NCBI RefSeq assembly: GCF_902498805.1
Contig: NZ_LR701576.1
Location: forward strand, 62,001-126,000
Direction of reading: 5' to 3'
Length of the DNA stretch: 64,000 nt
Source: Imperialibacter sp. EC-SDR9
GTDB lineage: Bacteria > Bacteroidota > Bacteroidia > Cytophagales > Cyclobacteriaceae
A program made the translations under genes and the position numbers. Below, piece by piece: positions 8,451-17,735 of the stretch. A model generated the notes under the pieces. The model saw only the letters and a list, made by a program, of their open reading frames with translations, was not told the origin of the DNA and made no database searches. Numbering within the stretch: position 1 is the stretch's first letter; every line of letters begins with the position of its first letter.

Positions 8451-9725
8451 TTACTTCACCTCGCCTGGCACATAAGGCCCATACACCGCATCCCTAAACT
8501 TCTTGTGTACCTGTCCGGCAAACGGCATGATCTGCACGAATAATACAGCCGTCAGGTCGTTCACAGGATCCACCCAAAACAGGGTACTAGCGGCGCCATC
8601 CCAGAAAAACTCTCCCACAATGCCATGGTTCTCATCGGCTGATGCCGGTGGACGTAACCTCACTGCAAAGTCAACACCGAAGCCTACTTGTCCTTTGCTG
8701 GGCAGCCACATGCGCTCTTTGATGTTTTCATCGAGGTGATTAGTGGCCATGAGCTTTACTGTCTCTGGCTTTAGAATAGTGGCGCCATCCAGCGTGCCAT
8801 CATTCACATACATCTGAGCCAACCGCATATAGTCGTCTACGGTAGAGGTAAGACCATAACCACCTGGCGTCAATGCCCATTGGTTGATATTGAAAGAATG
8901 GGCGGACGAATCGGGCAGCTGAATGAGCGAGCCATCCTCATTTCTTCGGTAGATTGCTGATATCCGGCTGCGATCGCTCTCGGGCACGAAATAGCGGGTT
9001 TCGGTCATCTTCAAAGGATCAAGCACGTTCTTCTTCACATACTCTCCATAGGGCACTCCCGACAATCTTTCGACCAGAAAAGCCTGCACGTCTACCGAAG
9101 GCCCGTAGGCCCACTGCGTGCCTGGTTGGAACATCAGCGGGATGGTACCCATCTTTTCTGCCATCTGCACGAGGGTGTTCTCTCTGTTGGCAGGATCAGC
9201 TGCCCTCAACACCTCACCCAGTCCCGGCATATTGGGATTATTGGCAAAGCCTGCTGTGTGACGGGTAATGTCTCTGATGGTGATCGGACGATCCAGCGGC
9301 TCCAGTATCATTTCCCCGGAAACAGAATCAATCCCTGCAAACACCTGCATGTCCGCAAACTCCGGTGCGTATTTCGACAGTGGCTCATCTAGCTGGAAGG
9401 CGCCCTTGTCGTACAGCGTCATCAGCGCCGCACCTGTCACCGGCTTGGTCATAGAGTAAATGATGGCAATGGTGTTTCTGTCCATCGGGACTTTGGCATC
9501 CCGGTCAGCATAGCCATAGGCATTAAAGTAGGCCTCCTCGCCTTTCTCGAAAATCAATGCAGAAGCACCCGCCACCATGCCGTTTTCTACCATACTGTTG
9601 AGCGTCGAGTCAAGTCTGGCCCTCACAGTTTCATTGTTGGCAACAACGCCCGCTTCTTCTTTAGGCGTGCTGCAGGCTAAAAAGCATAGTAAGGGAATGG
9701 CAAAAAGATATTTGGTAGGTTTCAT
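8451..9725 (-). CDS. Serine hydrolase lipoprotein, class C beta-lactamase/EstB fold
   Basis: 424 residues with a lipoprotein signal (lipobox LACS, Cys18). The SxxK nucleophile motif is SMTK at 91-94, followed by the usual VTGAALMTLYDKG. The second motif is YGPS in WAYGPSVDVQ, where penicillin-binding beta-lactamases have YxN, so this is more like the esterase/DD-peptidase-like branch. GYGLTSTVDDYMRLAQMY and FFWDGAAST are typical of the family. Predicted periplasmic or surface-attached hydrolase of unknown substrate. The nearby BlaI/M56 pair may be coincidental, since a terminator and separate promoter lie between. Confidence 0.88.
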   Translation of the reverse strand: MKPTKYLFAIPLLCFLACSTPKEEAGVVANNETVRARLDSTLNSMVENGMVAGASALIFEKGEEAYFNAYGYADRDAKVPMDRNTIAIIYSMTKPVTGAALMTLYDKGAFQLDEPLSKYAPEFADMQVFAGIDSVSGEMILEPLDRPITIRDITRHTAGFANNPNMPGLGEVLRAADPANRENTLVQMAEKMGTIPLMFQPGTQWAYGPSVDVQAFLVERLSGVPYGEYVKKNVLDPLKMTETRYFVPESDRSRISAIYRRNEDGSLIQLPDSSAHSFNINQWALTPGGYGLTSTVDDYMRLAQMYVNDGTLDGATILKPETVKLMATNHLDENIKERMWLPSKGQVGFGVDFAVRLRPPASADENHGIVGEFFWDGAASTLFWVDPVNDLTAVLFVQIMPFAGQVHKKFRDAVYGPYVPGEVK

Positions 9726-9847
9726 TGTAGGTGGAGTAGGTTTGTTTTATCGCAAATATTGACGAGCCTTTCGGTTAAGATTCAGTTGTTAAATATAGTA
9801 AAGCTTTCGGGTTGCGACTCATGCTTTATCGACAGAGATCGGGCCAA

Positions 9848-12316
9848 CTACTTTGAGCGAACGATTTCGTAGTAATCCGACTGACCTTTCGGTACCACGG
9901 CAAGCTGATCAATGACTATTCCCGTTTGATTGACATAGATTCGCACCGTTTGGATGCCAGCTTTCTCAGTGGTAAATGGATACATCACCGACACAAAGTT
10001 TCTCAGCACATTGGTCTTCCATTCCTCGCTCCTTCCCCGGGTATTGATGGGGAAATCTCTGCGCCCCGTCTGATTCACTTCAATTCCCACCTCAAAGTCG
10101 TATTGATTGGCATGCGTAGGGAGACACCTTACCTCCAGCTCATAGCTTCCTGCTTTTTCCAGGCTAAACTGATATTCAAGATAAGGCAACTCATTCGAGA
10201 AAATGTGGCTTTCAAACGGAAAGAGTGTCACACTTGCGGCGCTATAACCAAGTCCTTCAATGGCTTTCCACTCATAGTTTTCAGCGCCTTTGCTTGCTAC
10301 AAACTCATTGGCCTGTATGGCTATCTGAAAATCTTGTGGGCTTTCTCCGGCACTTTGACTCCCATCTGACGGAGGCGATAAATGATAGTCCGGCATAGCG
10401 TACACAGGAAGATCCCGTGGATGCATCGACATCATCCACTCCCATTTGCCATTGCTTACCCCTGTGTTGTACTTTTCAGTAAGAGTAGCAATTTGCTCGT
10501 AGGCGTTTTGTGCCTTGTCGGCCAGTTGCAATTTCTCAGCAGGGTCGGTGGCAACGAAGGATTGCTGCGCCAGCAAAAATTTATCATTCATTAAGGCGGC
10601 ACCCTTCACCGGGTACTCCACCAGCTGAAAGTAGGCATCCCTCCTGTCTTCGGAAACAGCGGTTTTTATCTTGTCCACCCTTCCAACAAGTTTAGCATAA
10701 GCGTCCACCCGCCGCTGCACCTCGTTGTTGCTACCCTTTGTACTAAACTCACTCATCCTTGTAGGCGTAATAGGTTCCGTTTGGCTCCACCCCATATACT
10801 CAGGTTTCCGCAGCATGGCCAATCGATAGTACTCCTGTAGTACGTCGGCTATTTCGCTTGCACCTTCGTCTCCAAACGCTCTTGCACACCAATCGATCAA
10901 ATGTTGCTCAATTGTCGCCTCAGAAACGCTATTGATGTCCCACGCCAGGTCGAGAAAGAGCTCTATGTCATACTCGCCAGGTTTGATATCGCCCACATTG
11001 GCAATCCATATTTTTCGGGCGCCATTTTCGTAGGCCTTCGTCATTTCGTACCAAATCAACCCGGGCTGGGTGGTGGAGAGCCAAAGGTAGTCGTGGGGAC
11101 GCCCCCAGTAGCTCAAATGGTAGTAGACACCGCTTCCTCCCTTGCGTTTCCGTTCCGCTTCATCGCTTAGCCTGCGAATGTAGCCATAGTTATCGTCTGT
11201 CCACATCAGGGTGACATCGTCGGGCACTTTCAACCCCTCATTGTAAAGATCCAACACCTCTTTGTAAAGCGTAAATACTTGCGGCACCTCTTCAATCGGC
11301 TTGTCCATGCTATTCACCAACATTTCCCGCTGATCGGCGATGATCGTTTCCAGCAACTCCACTTTCTCGCCAGTAGTGGCGTCTCCCTGCATTCCCGAAT
11401 CGTGAACACCCCGCATTCCAAGTGAATAGATATTATTTCCATGCCTCGCTTCAGTGATTCGCTCCTGCCAATATTGTTTTACCCTTTCACTGTTCGTGAA
11501 ATAGTTGAAGTCTCCATATACATCCTCATCCCACTCGTCCACATTGTTTCTAAGCATAGGTTCGGCATGGGAAGTGCCAATGGATATGTGGTATTTCTCA
11601 GCCATCTCCTTATTGCCGGGAATCTGAAAAAATGCCTTCGTGGAGGGGTGCATGGCAGGCCATATCGTATTGGCTTTCAGCCTGAGTAGCAGCTGAAATA
11701 TCTTTTCATAGGTTTTAGGGCCTATATCTCCAGTTTCTGGCTCAAAGGTTTTGGCTGCCCAGGGCTGCAGTCCCCAATCTTCGTCATTCAAAAAGATGCC
11801 CCGGTACTGCACCGATGGGCTCTCCTCAATTCCTTCGGCAGGCAACGCCAGTTTAATGGATGCCGATTTGCCTGGCGTAACGTCGGCCCACCACTTCCAG
11901 TGAGAGACACCTATCCTTTCTGCCAGCTCAAACACGGCATACACGGTTCCTCTAACGTCGCTACCTACCAAAAACAAGCTTCCACTTTCCTTTCTGATGA
12001 TGAATTTCTCCCATTGGCCGGAAAGCCGGGCCTGATAGCCAGCGGGCGAACTTTCAATGAGCTGATCATTAAGCACACCAACATAAATCCCGGCAAGGTC
12101 TGCGCTAAAGCCGTTGGCGGCAACCACTTGCACGTTCTTTCCAGTCATTTGCTCAATGTCGCTAGCAAGATCGGCTACGGCCCACTTGACAAGCTCGTCA
12201 GTGCTTTCATCCACATAGATCGTCGTTACCGATGACTCATCTGCAACAATGAATTCGTTGTTCTGCTTTGAGGTGCAAAAGGTGAAGAGTAGTAAGAGGA
12301 AAGGGTAGAATTTCAT
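9848..12316 (-). CDS. Glycoside hydrolase family 115-like lipoprotein (alpha-glucuronidase)
   Basis: 822 residues from the ATG at 12316, which gives a clean lipoprotein signal (lipobox cysteine Cys14, TFCTSK); another ATG 7 codons upstream is possible. The sequence has the GH115 layout: an N-terminal VTTIYVDESTDELVKWAVAD strand-helix, a TIM-barrel core with QYRGIFLNDEDWGLQPWAAK, RLKANTIWPAMHPSTKAF and GTSHAEPMLRNNVDEW, and a C-terminal beta-sandwich. GH115 enzymes remove 4-O-methyl-glucuronic acid from xylan or related glucuronic acid from other glycans. It is transcribed alone, upstream of nothing obvious, and is not part of a SusCD locus. Confidence 0.88.
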   Translation of the reverse strand: MKFYPFLLLLFTFCTSKQNNEFIVADESSVTTIYVDESTDELVKWAVADLASDIEQMTGKNVQVVAANGFSADLAGIYVGVLNDQLIESSPAGYQARLSGQWEKFIIRKESGSLFLVGSDVRGTVYAVFELAERIGVSHWKWWADVTPGKSASIKLALPAEGIEESPSVQYRGIFLNDEDWGLQPWAAKTFEPETGDIGPKTYEKIFQLLLRLKANTIWPAMHPSTKAFFQIPGNKEMAEKYHISIGTSHAEPMLRNNVDEWDEDVYGDFNYFTNSERVKQYWQERITEARHGNNIYSLGMRGVHDSGMQGDATTGEKVELLETIIADQREMLVNSMDKPIEEVPQVFTLYKEVLDLYNEGLKVPDDVTLMWTDDNYGYIRRLSDEAERKRKGGSGVYYHLSYWGRPHDYLWLSTTQPGLIWYEMTKAYENGARKIWIANVGDIKPGEYDIELFLDLAWDINSVSEATIEQHLIDWCARAFGDEGASEIADVLQEYYRLAMLRKPEYMGWSQTEPITPTRMSEFSTKGSNNEVQRRVDAYAKLVGRVDKIKTAVSEDRRDAYFQLVEYPVKGAALMNDKFLLAQQSFVATDPAEKLQLADKAQNAYEQIATLTEKYNTGVSNGKWEWMMSMHPRDLPVYAMPDYHLSPPSDGSQSAGESPQDFQIAIQANEFVASKGAENYEWKAIEGLGYSAASVTLFPFESHIFSNELPYLEYQFSLEKAGSYELEVRCLPTHANQYDFEVGIEVNQTGRRDFPINTRGRSEEWKTNVLRNFVSVMYPFTTEKAGIQTVRIYVNQTGIVIDQLAVVPKGQSDYYEIVRSK

Positions 12317-12431
12317 GTCAATCTGATATTTATTCACTTCGGTAAGCCAATTAAATTCTTGCCAATGACATATCCATACTGCACCCTCCTGCTCAGAAAC
12401 CCACCATCAATAAAAGTAGCAGCTGGTAAAA

Positions 12432-12460
12432 CAAAAAGGGTCAGCAACTGACCCTTTTTG
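12432..12460. terminator. Perfect bidirectional rho-independent terminator
   Basis: A 13-bp perfect inverted repeat, CAAAAAGGGTCAG (12432-12444) and CTGACCCTTTTTG (12448-12460), with a CAA loop and T runs on both strands. It lies 24 nt downstream of the minus-strand beta-propeller gene and so ends the propeller transcript. Confidence 0.9.
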
Positions 12461-12483
12461 TTAAAATTCTTGCGACCACGGGG

Positions 12484-13626
12484 TTACTCCATCTTCCAAA
12501 AAATAATCCCACCGGCCTGCTTGCCCATGTCGACAGAAGCTACTTTTGTCCCTTTTTTGATATCTATTACATCCATGGTGCCAGGTTCTCCGCCAATTCC
12601 CTCCACAGAGATAAAAGCGTACTTGCTATCGGATGAAATGGACACGCCATGCGACACTTTGCGGGTGTTCTTTATTCTGGCGGTTTCCTTCGCTTTCTTC
12701 AAGTCCCACACACCTGTTTCGGCGCTGCCTTTGTAGGTAGCGACCAGCCAGCGGCCGTCCGGCGACACATCCACATTGTAAGGTGCCTTTCCCGTTTTGA
12801 GACGGTTGGTGATTTCCCACTTATCGAGATCCACCTCCAATATCTCATCGGAGCCATTGCCAGCCACATACACTTTTCTCTCGGTTGGATGAGGAATGGC
12901 CCAGGTAGGTTTTACAGCGCTGTGGTACATCTTTTTGCCACCGCCAGCCATCATCGAATGACCCATGGCACTATGATCCATAGCACTGTGATCCATACCT
13001 CCCATGCTGGCCATTGCCGGCTCCTCCTCCTTTCCATCGAGATTGAGCTTTCTGGTTACTTTCAGCTTAGTTGTAGAAATCTCAAAAAGCTCGCCCGACA
13101 TCATGCCCACCGAATAGTGGTACAGTCCATCAGCTGAAATCCTCGAACCATGAGGCATCACTCCGGTTTCTATGCGATCGATCTCGATCATTTCTTCCGG
13201 GTCTACCACCGACACCGTGCTGGGGACCATGTCGCCGTGCAAATCGAAGTTCACGCAGTACAAAAGACCTGTCGCTTTCGATACTTGCAAAGAGGCGGGG
13301 AAAAGCCCCAGCCTGACGGTGTCAATTACCTGATTCGTTGCTGTGGAGAACTTATAGAGCGTGCCATAGGGGTTGCCATGCGCCAGCGACAGGTACCAGA
13401 ACTTGCCATCCGGGCTTACATTGATGCCATGCGGCCCCTCAATTTCTGCTGGCCAAATACCCACGGCAATAGTTTCTTCTACTGTGGCCTTTGTTCCGTC
13501 AAATTTGATGAGTGCTACTTCATCCTCCGACTCCGCAGTGACATACACATAGTAATTCTGTGCACCAGCAGTGTAACCAAAGAAGATGGCCGCTGACAGC
13601 AGGAATGATTTGATCATAGTGTTCAT
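12484..13626 (-). CDS. Secreted YVTN-type beta-propeller protein with Met/His-rich insert
   Basis: About 380 residues; the first ATG is at 13626 (an in-frame TTG lies two codons earlier). A signal peptide (MIKSFLLSAAIFFGYTAGAQ) is followed by repeated propeller blades with the YVTN-like pattern, for example GPHGINVSPDGKFWYLSLA, MPHGSRISADGLYHYSVG, APYNVDVSPDGRWLVATY and VSHGVSISSDSKYAFISV. Between blades, near residues 205-237, an insert rich in Met and His (MGGMDHSAMDHSAMGHSMM) recalls copper-binding segments. Co-transcribed with the LVIVD gene 15 nt upstream. Function unknown; metal binding is inference. Confidence 0.82.
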   Translation of the reverse strand: MNTMIKSFLLSAAIFFGYTAGAQNYYVYVTAESEDEVALIKFDGTKATVEETIAVGIWPAEIEGPHGINVSPDGKFWYLSLAHGNPYGTLYKFSTATNQVIDTVRLGLFPASLQVSKATGLLYCVNFDLHGDMVPSTVSVVDPEEMIEIDRIETGVMPHGSRISADGLYHYSVGMMSGELFEISTTKLKVTRKLNLDGKEEEPAMASMGGMDHSAMDHSAMGHSMMAGGGKKMYHSAVKPTWAIPHPTERKVYVAGNGSDEILEVDLDKWEITNRLKTGKAPYNVDVSPDGRWLVATYKGSAETGVWDLKKAKETARIKNTRKVSHGVSISSDSKYAFISVEGIGGEPGTMDVIDIKKGTKVASVDMGKQAGGIIFWKME

Positions 13627-13641
13627 ATGCAAAGTGTCGGC

Positions 13642-15621
13642 CTACTTAGTTTGTATCTTAGCATTCTCTGGCACCACTGGTCTAAGCTTGGCCGACCACA
13701 AACCACTGTTCCAGTCGGAATAGAAAATATGGCCTTTGTGTGGCTGCGCCCCCCAGGTAAATGGTGCATTGGATATATAGCCATCTGGATCCTCAGGCAC
13801 TATCCAGGCAATCTCACGGCCCTGACGATTCAGGTCGCCCAGTAGCTCGCCGCTCAAGTCAACCACCCGCACACCACCGTTGTAGAAAGCTGCATACAGT
13901 ACATCACCCTCTATCCAGAAATTGTGCGATCCGGCAAAAGGCACCTGAAACCAGGCCACTTCTTTAGGGTTCTTGAGGTCTGTGAAATCGATGATATGAA
14001 GGAACCCTGCTGCTCTGCCCGGCTTGCGTCCGTCGGGGTCTAAGCCATAAGGAAATTCCTCATCGCCTAGAATCACGTAAAATTTGCCTGTCTTTTCGTC
14101 CTTGTAAGGAAAGGCAGCGTGGTTCGAGCCACTTGGGTAAGCGTAGCTGGCAAACTGCACCGGGTTCGATGGAGAGCCACCGGCAATGCCATTGCCCACG
14201 TCGACCAGTTGCACGCCGTCGTCCCAGTTAGAAGAATAGGCGATACCATCATGCACCCACACATCGTGGATGGAGTGGCCAGGGGTGTCCAGCTCAAACT
14301 CACCTACAATTCTAGGCTTGGTCGGGTCTTCAATATTAATCGAGTAGTATTTTCTACCTGCACTCAGCGCATAAACATGCTTTTTGTAAATAAAGACATT
14401 GTGAACACCTCCCGTTAGGTTTTCAGAAAACTCAGAAATGACCTTAGCGTCCCTTGGGTTCGTGACGTCAATGATCACCAGGCCGTTTTTCCTGTTGGAA
14501 GCACCTTCTCTGGAGATCACACAGATTTTCCCATCTTCCGAGATTTTCACATCGTTCACGGTACGGGCATCTACCTTTACTGAATCAATCAGCATCATGC
14601 CGGCTGGATCGGTTACGTCCCAGAAGTAGGCTGTGCCATCGGCACCCCAGGTACCGGTTACGGCGTAGTCTTTTCCGTCAACACCCTCCCAAATCCAGAA
14701 GTCGGATGTGTGTTTATTGTTGACTGAACCCTGACCTACCAGGTCGATTTTCCGTGAGATATTGCGGTTGTTGGCGCTCACAGTGACAGAAGCTGCAGCC
14801 GGGCCACAGGTAGCATTCAACACGTAGAGCCCTGGCTGGTCTGCCACAAACTTTCCTTCTTTTGTCATTAAACCCGATGGAGCGGCAGACACATCGTACG
14901 ACTCACCGGTAAATGAGTAGTTGATGGGTGCGTCTTTGACGACATTTCCACCTTTGTCCATCGCCACGGCAGTCAATGTAAATACGTCGCCAGACCGGCC
15001 TTCCGTCATGTCCGCTTTCAAATCAATTTTAGCAATGGGGTTTTCCATCACGTTCACTTCCAGCTTTCCCTGCACACCGCCAACTGAAGCCGTCAAGGTC
15101 ACTTTACCTTTTTCACGGGGAATTATTTTATAGAACGGCGCAACAGCCACCTTGCTTTCATCCGACGATTTCAGCGAGACAGCGACTTCCGGGCGTTCAA
15201 ATCCGGCTTCATCCGTCACTATCAGCGTAAGTGGCACGTTCACTCCAGCATAGATCTTGTCAGGAATTGGGCCAAAAGCTACTTTGGCTATGGGTGCAGG
15301 TGCTATATTGACGGTAATATTCGCCCTGAGCATGGGCTCTCCCGGGCTTATCACTACCACACCATATTCTCCGTGTCTGATGGCCGTAGCCATTCCGGTG
15401 CTGTCTACTACAGACAGAGCACGCTGGTTTCTTGAGTAGAATATAAAATCCCGGTCTGCTACCTTTTTTCCGGCGGCATCTACCACCACAGCTTCCAATT
15501 GCATCGACTGGCCGATTTTCATCGACACATTCTCTGAGCCGACTTTAAGAGACAGCTTTTGAGCCTGTAGAAATCCTGCGCTAAGGAGCAGGGCAATAAA
15601 GTGGAGTATAAACTTTTTCAT
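13642..15621 (-). CDS. Secreted protein with Ig-like domains and LVIVD repeats
   Basis: 659 residues from ATG 15621, which begins a signal peptide (MKKFILHFIALLLSAGFLQAQ); an upstream in-frame start would add 11 residues. The N-terminal half holds about three bacterial Ig-like (BIG_2-type) domains, seen in IGQSMQLEAVVVDAAGKKVAD and related strands. The C-terminal half has LVIVD-type repeats such as NGLVIIDVTNPRDAKVIS and YYSINIEDPTKPRIVGEFEL, which form a propeller. It probably acts at the cell surface. It is the first gene of a two-gene unit with the Met/His-rich propeller gene. Confidence 0.85.
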   Translation of the reverse strand: MKKFILHFIALLLSAGFLQAQKLSLKVGSENVSMKIGQSMQLEAVVVDAAGKKVADRDFIFYSRNQRALSVVDSTGMATAIRHGEYGVVVISPGEPMLRANITVNIAPAPIAKVAFGPIPDKIYAGVNVPLTLIVTDEAGFERPEVAVSLKSSDESKVAVAPFYKIIPREKGKVTLTASVGGVQGKLEVNVMENPIAKIDLKADMTEGRSGDVFTLTAVAMDKGGNVVKDAPINYSFTGESYDVSAAPSGLMTKEGKFVADQPGLYVLNATCGPAAASVTVSANNRNISRKIDLVGQGSVNNKHTSDFWIWEGVDGKDYAVTGTWGADGTAYFWDVTDPAGMMLIDSVKVDARTVNDVKISEDGKICVISREGASNRKNGLVIIDVTNPRDAKVISEFSENLTGGVHNVFIYKKHVYALSAGRKYYSINIEDPTKPRIVGEFELDTPGHSIHDVWVHDGIAYSSNWDDGVQLVDVGNGIAGGSPSNPVQFASYAYPSGSNHAAFPYKDEKTGKFYVILGDEEFPYGLDPDGRKPGRAAGFLHIIDFTDLKNPKEVAWFQVPFAGSHNFWIEGDVLYAAFYNGGVRVVDLSGELLGDLNRQGREIAWIVPEDPDGYISNAPFTWGAQPHKGHIFYSDWNSGLWSAKLRPVVPENAKIQTK

Positions 15622-15922
15622 AGGTTGGGTTTGATTGATTGTTGAATGTAACAAAAAGTGAAGTATTGATCACGTAGAATTAGACAAATGGTGGTGTGAA
15701 TGTCGACCCGCCAGCACACAATAGTTTCTCAACAGGAAAAATCACACAAAGGCTAAAGCTAATGAATAAGGGCACAAAGCCGAAAGCCTTGCGCCCTTGC
15801 ATTTCCCCACTATGGGTTTACCTGAAGTTCAAATACTTTGCAGTGACCTGCTTTCCGGTGGCTCCACTTGGCCTTAGCCAGGTAACCATTCGTCCGAAGC
15901 TATATTTACCCGATTCCTCTTC
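15622..15922. other. Intergenic region with an imperfect hairpin
   Basis: No coding sequence is supported here. The only structure seen is a 13-bp imperfect inverted repeat at 15768-15798 (arms starting AAGGGCACAAAGC), about 125 nt downstream of the ThuA gene. It lacks a clear U-run on the minus strand, so a terminator role is uncertain. The promoter of the LVIVD gene should be in the part next to 15621, but no clean TAnnTTTG was found. Confidence 0.4.
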
Positions 15923-16972
15923 CTACTCCCATTTTCTTACGGCCACCTGTTCCGCAGAAGGGAAATCTGTCGGAATAGCCTGGGTCACAGCACCGGTAGC
16001 TACCCACTCCGCACCCCTTTGAAAGGTAGTAATGAAGCCTGCACATTCCATAGAATAGTCGAAGTGGCCCAATGCTGTGTGGAACACCCGGCCTTGCCCG
16101 TAGTTCATGGCCATCAGCAGCGGCACATGTTGCCCCATGCCTTTTACCTTAGGATTCCATGGGGGCGAATTGCCCTCTACATCTGCATAAGCCGTAGCCA
16201 ACACCGTGGCGTTTTCCCATGGGCCTCTCATGCGCTCATACAGCTCATCCTGGGTGTGCATCCAGGCAGCAGGCAATCCTTTCATAATAGGGTGCTCAGG
16301 AGCCCGTGTGGTCATTAAAAATTCATATTCTGCGCCATGCGAGCCGCAAAAGCCTGCGGAAGGATCGATGATGAGCTCGTTGGCGTCGTTGTAATATACA
16401 TAAGGGCCGGTGATACTATCACGGCCGCCCCAGGCACCCACACCAATCATTTTATTGTATTCATCCCAATCGCCCCAGGCGTTGTCGGCGGCATGCACCA
16501 CGATCAGCCCACCGCCTTCGCTCATGTATTTTTCAAAAGCTTTTTCGGTAGCCTCTGGCCACCTTGGACTTGCCGCTCCGAGGTTAGAAACCACCAGGTC
16601 GTACTGGCCAAAGTCGATGGAAAATCGGGAGGTCTTCACCGGATCTTTAGAAATAGCATATGCTGTTGAATCCAATGGATAAGTTTGGATATAGTACTCG
16701 TAGGCAGCAGGGCGTGACTTGTTGTATTTAATGCCCAGCCACACAGAATCCATGCGGTGGATGTCTACCTCAAAGAGGCCCGTTTCCTCCAGGTAGTCCT
16801 TCATCATCATGGTGGTTTTAGGCCATATGTAGTGGTTGTTCTGACCGTCAACGATCAGCACTTTGAGTTTTGAAGCTTCTGCTTCTTCGTTGCTGGCCTG
16901 TTCTTCCTTGTTGGCCGGGACGCATGCCGTGGCCAGAAGTACTACTGCAACAATCCAATTGAATTTTTTCAT
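15923..16972 (-). CDS. ThuA-domain lipoprotein
   Basis: 349 residues with a lipoprotein signal (lipobox ATAC, Cys17). The domain is the ThuA/glutamine amidotransferase-like fold: KVLIVDGQNNHYIWPKTTMM at the start, then QYDLVVSNLGAASPRWPEAT, FEKYMSEGGGLIVVHAADNAWGD and the late GQGRVFHTALGHFDYSM. ThuA proteins occur in sugar utilisation gene sets, often with GFO/IDH/MocA oxidoreductases, but their reaction is poorly defined. It is a single transcription unit on the same strand as the propeller genes. Confidence 0.85.
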   Translation of the reverse strand: MKKFNWIVAVVLLATACVPANKEEQASNEEAEASKLKVLIVDGQNNHYIWPKTTMMMKDYLEETGLFEVDIHRMDSVWLGIKYNKSRPAAYEYYIQTYPLDSTAYAISKDPVKTSRFSIDFGQYDLVVSNLGAASPRWPEATEKAFEKYMSEGGGLIVVHAADNAWGDWDEYNKMIGVGAWGGRDSITGPYVYYNDANELIIDPSAGFCGSHGAEYEFLMTTRAPEHPIMKGLPAAWMHTQDELYERMRGPWENATVLATAYADVEGNSPPWNPKVKGMGQHVPLLMAMNYGQGRVFHTALGHFDYSMECAGFITTFQRGAEWVATGAVTQAIPTDFPSAEQVAVRKWE

Positions 16973-17126
16973 TTTATATAGTTTAAGATAGGGTCAACCC
17001 AATAATGTCCGGCACTTGCCAGGAATTAAAGATAAGTTAAAGGATTGCTGGATGCCTACAAAAAGCTTTGTGAAAAGCGGCTCGATAACTCTCAAAAACT
17101 AAAATTCTCCACGGTACTTCTTGTTA

Positions 17127-17735
17127 TTAAGTGCTTGAAATAACAAAGTCAAAGAATAGATGATACAATTCGATTTGGCTTGTGTCATTTCTATTATGAA
17201 TACTGTTGAAAAATGGTTTGGACGTCTTTTCTATTGATTGAGTATGCGCTAGCGCTTTTATTTTCCACTGTAACCCTTTACTAATAGCATGCTTATCACC
17301 AGATATAACAAAACCGATCATTCCGGCATACTCATCACCTTTAGCATACTTTAACGTGATAAACCTTTCAACTCCCTCATCAATATAGGCTTTGTCTGCA
17401 CTTTTTAGTCTTTTGCATTCAAGGATAAAATGGAGTCCAGTCAATTTAAAAGCAATATCAGTTCTTGCCAATTCGAAATCAGGAGTGAAGACCCAGTTTT
17501 CCCATATAACATCTATGTATTTTTTCTGCAACCATTTTTTGATCTTAGAATCGGTCTGATAGAGGTCTTTCACAAACCTATCCCTGATTTCATTTTCATT
17601 CCCAATAGTCTTATCAATACGGTGATGACTATCCGACAAAGATTGTATGAATAGTTTTTCGATTAACTCTTGTTTGGAATTGTATCCAATTTGACTAATG
17701 ATGGACTGAACAAAATCAGCTTGTGAAGCACTCAT
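17127..17735 (-). CDS. PD-(D/E)XK-fold nuclease of the methylase/helicase locus
   Basis: 202 residues. The nuclease signature is readable: a helix with a conserved Glu in ENEIRDRF (48-55), Asp93 in TDIAF, and Glu106-x-Lys108 in LHFILECKRLK. That is the standard arrangement of PD-(D/E)XK restriction-like nucleases. The ATG overlaps the stop of the methylase gene by 4 nt (ATGA), so the two are translationally coupled. It is plausibly the cleavage subunit for the methylase, which has no obvious catalytic nuclease motif of its own. Cutting specificity cannot be read. Confidence 0.75.
   Translation of the reverse strand: MSASQADFVQSIISQIGYNSKQELIEKLFIQSLSDSHHRIDKTIGNENEIRDRFVKDLYQTDSKIKKWLQKKYIDVIWENWVFTPDFELARTDIAFKLTGLHFILECKRLKSADKAYIDEGVERFITLKYAKGDEYAGMIGFVISGDKHAISKGLQWKIKALAHTQSIEKTSKPFFNSIHNRNDTSQIELYHLFFDFVISST

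Noticed and set aside
8385-9725. Link between the BlaI/M56 pair and the class C beta-lactamase-like gene as a resistance operon
   Set aside because: The hydrolase has YGPS in place of YxN, no BlaI-type operator was seen at its start, and a hairpin separates it from the blaI promoter.
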